Below, in pieces: positions 5,725 through 6,912 of a stretch of DNA of 6,912 nucleotides. Under the pieces are notes generated by a model. It was not told the DNA's origin. It worked only from the letters and a program-made list of their open reading frames with translations, and searched no databases. Position numbers and translations under genes: made by a program. Each line of letters starts with the position of its first letter. Position 1 is the first letter of the stretch. The stretch lies in contig CAKQIY010000067.1 in assembly GCA_934247115.1 (NCBI GenBank), positions 1 through 6,912 of the forward strand, given 5' to 3'. This DNA comes from an uncultured Coprococcus sp. (GTDB taxonomy: Bacteria > Bacillota > Clostridia > Lachnospirales > Lachnospiraceae).

Positions 5725-6912
5725 TTACTGGTGATAATAGCTCAGGAAATCGGCCAGCTTTGCCGTTGCCTCCTTGAGTATCTCCATATTTGGAAGATAT
5801 ACTATCCTGAAGTGATCCGGATCCTTCCAGTTAAATCCAGTTCCACATGTGACGAGGATGTGCTTATCTCTCAGAAGATCAAGAGCGAACTGTTCATCAT
5901 TTGTAATGTTGAACTTCTCCTTGTCAAGCTTAGGGAATATGTAGAACGCTGCCTCCGGCTTAACCACGCTTATTCCCGGTATATCGCAGAGTGCTTTATA
6001 AATATACTCTCTCTGATCATAGATCCTGCCTCCAGGCAGGAGCAGCTCATCTGCGCTCTGATATCCGCCAAGACAGGTCTGAACTATACTTTGGGCAGGA
6101 ACATTTGAGCAAAGTCTCATGGATGACAGGAGGTTAAGTCCCTCTATGTAACCCTTCACATTGCTCTTGTTTCCACACAGACACATCCAGCCAACTCTGT
6201 AACCTGCAACTCGGTGGGACTTGCTCAGTCCGTTAAAGCTTATGGTGAAAAGATCTGGTGCCAGAGATGCAAGAGCTACATGCTCCTTATCGTCCATGAC
6301 AAGTCTGTCATATATCTCATCAGCAAAAAGGATAAGCTCATTCTCCCTTGCAACCTGAACTATCTGCTCAAGAACCTCCTTTGGATAGAGAGCTCCTGTA
6401 GGGTTGTTAGGGTTGATGACTACGATTCCTTTTGTTCTTGAGGTTATCTTCTTCCTGATATCTTCTATATCCGGATACCAGTTGGACTGCTCATCGCAGA
6501 GATAATGAACCGCTGTTCCTCCTGCCAGGTTGACAGATGCTGTCCACAATGGATAGTCTGGCATTGGGACAAGTATCTCATCACCAGAATCCAGCAGCCC
6601 CTGCATGGACATGGTAATAAGCTCGCTGACTCCATTTCCTGTGTATATGTCATCGATTCCTACATTTGGAATATTCTTCAGCTGGCAATACTGCATGATT
6701 GCCTTTCTTGCAGAAAAAAGTCCCTTTGAATCTGAATATCCCTCAGTATCTCTGAGGTTATATGCCATATCCCTTACAACCTCATCAGGCGCCATAAGTC
6801 CGTGCGGTGCAGGATTTCCTATGTTCAGCTTGAGAACATTTACCCCTTCAGCCACCATTCTGTTTGCCTCGTCCATAACAGGACCTCTTATGTCGTAACA
6901 CACATTGTCAAG
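5725..6912 (-). CDS. alaA: Alanine (glutamate-pyruvate) aminotransferase, AlaA type; first residues off the right edge
   Basis: A PLP-dependent class I/II aminotransferase that moves an amino group between glutamate and pyruvate to make alanine, in the cytoplasm. The visible 395 codons begin LDNVCYDIRGPV at base 6912, matching residues from about position 10 of E. coli AlaA, so roughly nine residues and the start codon lie outside the window. The GTG at 6903 is this internal Val, not a start. Visible-numbering landmarks: LKLNIGNPAP near 27-36, GNGVSEL near 92-98, PDYPLWTA near 118-125, NPNNPTG at 167-173, the FADEIYD segment with PLP-contacting Asp198, NGLSKSHRVAG with the Schiff-base Lys231, NVPAQ near 270-274, and HFRIVYLP with the carboxylate-binding Arg369. 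The end, LADFLSYYHQ, also matches the family, so the 3' end is complete. Promoter and regulation lie outside; a strong terminator follows. Confidence 0.95.
   Translation of the reverse strand, partial: LDNVCYDIRGPVMDEANRMVAEGVNVLKLNIGNPAPHGLMAPDEVVRDMAYNLRDTEGYSDSKGLFSARKAIMQYCQLKNIPNVGIDDIYTGNGVSELITMSMQGLLDSGDEILVPMPDYPLWTASVNLAGGTAVHYLCDEQSNWYPDIEDIRKKITSRTKGIVVINPNNPTGALYPKEVLEQIVQVARENELILFADEIYDRLVMDDKEHVALASLAPDLFTISFNGLSKSHRVAGYRVGWMCLCGNKSNVKGYIEGLNLLSSMRLCSNVPAQSIVQTCLGGYQSADELLLPGGRIYDQREYIYKALCDIPGISVVKPEAAFYIFPKLDKEKFNITNDEQFALDLLRDKHILVTCGTGFNWKDPDHFRIVYLPNMEILKEATAKLADFLSYYHQ

Noticed and set aside
6901..6903. GTG at 6903 as the true start of alaA
   Set aside because: The frame continues to the window edge as LDNV before CYDIRGPV, matching the conserved AlaA N-terminus, so the start is outside the window.

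Overview
The window looks like chromosome from a gut Firmicute, most likely of the Lachnospiraceae (Clostridia). This rests on the general character of the proteins (a YkuD transpeptidase with clostridial-type Ig-like C-terminus, a clostridial-type MATE pump, an AlaA-like aminotransferase, a Gln/Tyr/Gly-rich repeat protein), Gram-positive style ribosome binding sites and sigma-A type promoters, and AT-rich spacers. Genus and species cannot be fixed from the sequence alone.

Layout. Bases 1-228 (minus) are the first 76 codons of a gene whose product begins with tandem 12-residue Q/Y/G/N-rich repeats, encoded by five head-to-tail 36-bp units. A 168-bp spacer holds its likely promoter and a perfect 8-bp dyad. 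Bases 397-3154 (minus) are a two-gene unit: a membrane-anchored YkuD-type L,D-transpeptidase-like protein followed after 16 bp by the ribosome-associated GTPase HflX. A divergent promoter region (3155-3374) also serves a plus-strand MATE efflux pump (3375-4721). At the right edge (5725-6912, minus) is nearly all of an AlaA-type alanine aminotransferase, lacking only the first residues, which lie beyond the window; a perfect 14-bp terminator hairpin follows its stop.

The most interesting part is the 1-kb interval between the pump and the aminotransferase (4722-5724), which has no convincing protein gene. On the minus strand it has a near-consensus sigma-A promoter (TTGACG, 17 bp, TATAAT at 5468-5440) preceded by an A/T tract, and about 640 bases further on an 11-bp perfect hairpin followed by a T-run (4794-4761). 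Between them are at least a dozen local stem-loops, some of 7 bp and one compound. I read this as a gene for a large structured non-coding RNA of about 670 nt. Length and style recall the large ornate bacterial RNAs (ROOL, GOLLD, OLE classes), with ROOL nearest in size, but I cannot recognise a class signature and leave the class open.

Apart from the transpeptidase-hflX pair the genes look like independently transcribed units; I see no single pathway joining them. No rRNA, tRNA, CRISPR array or insertion sequence is visible.
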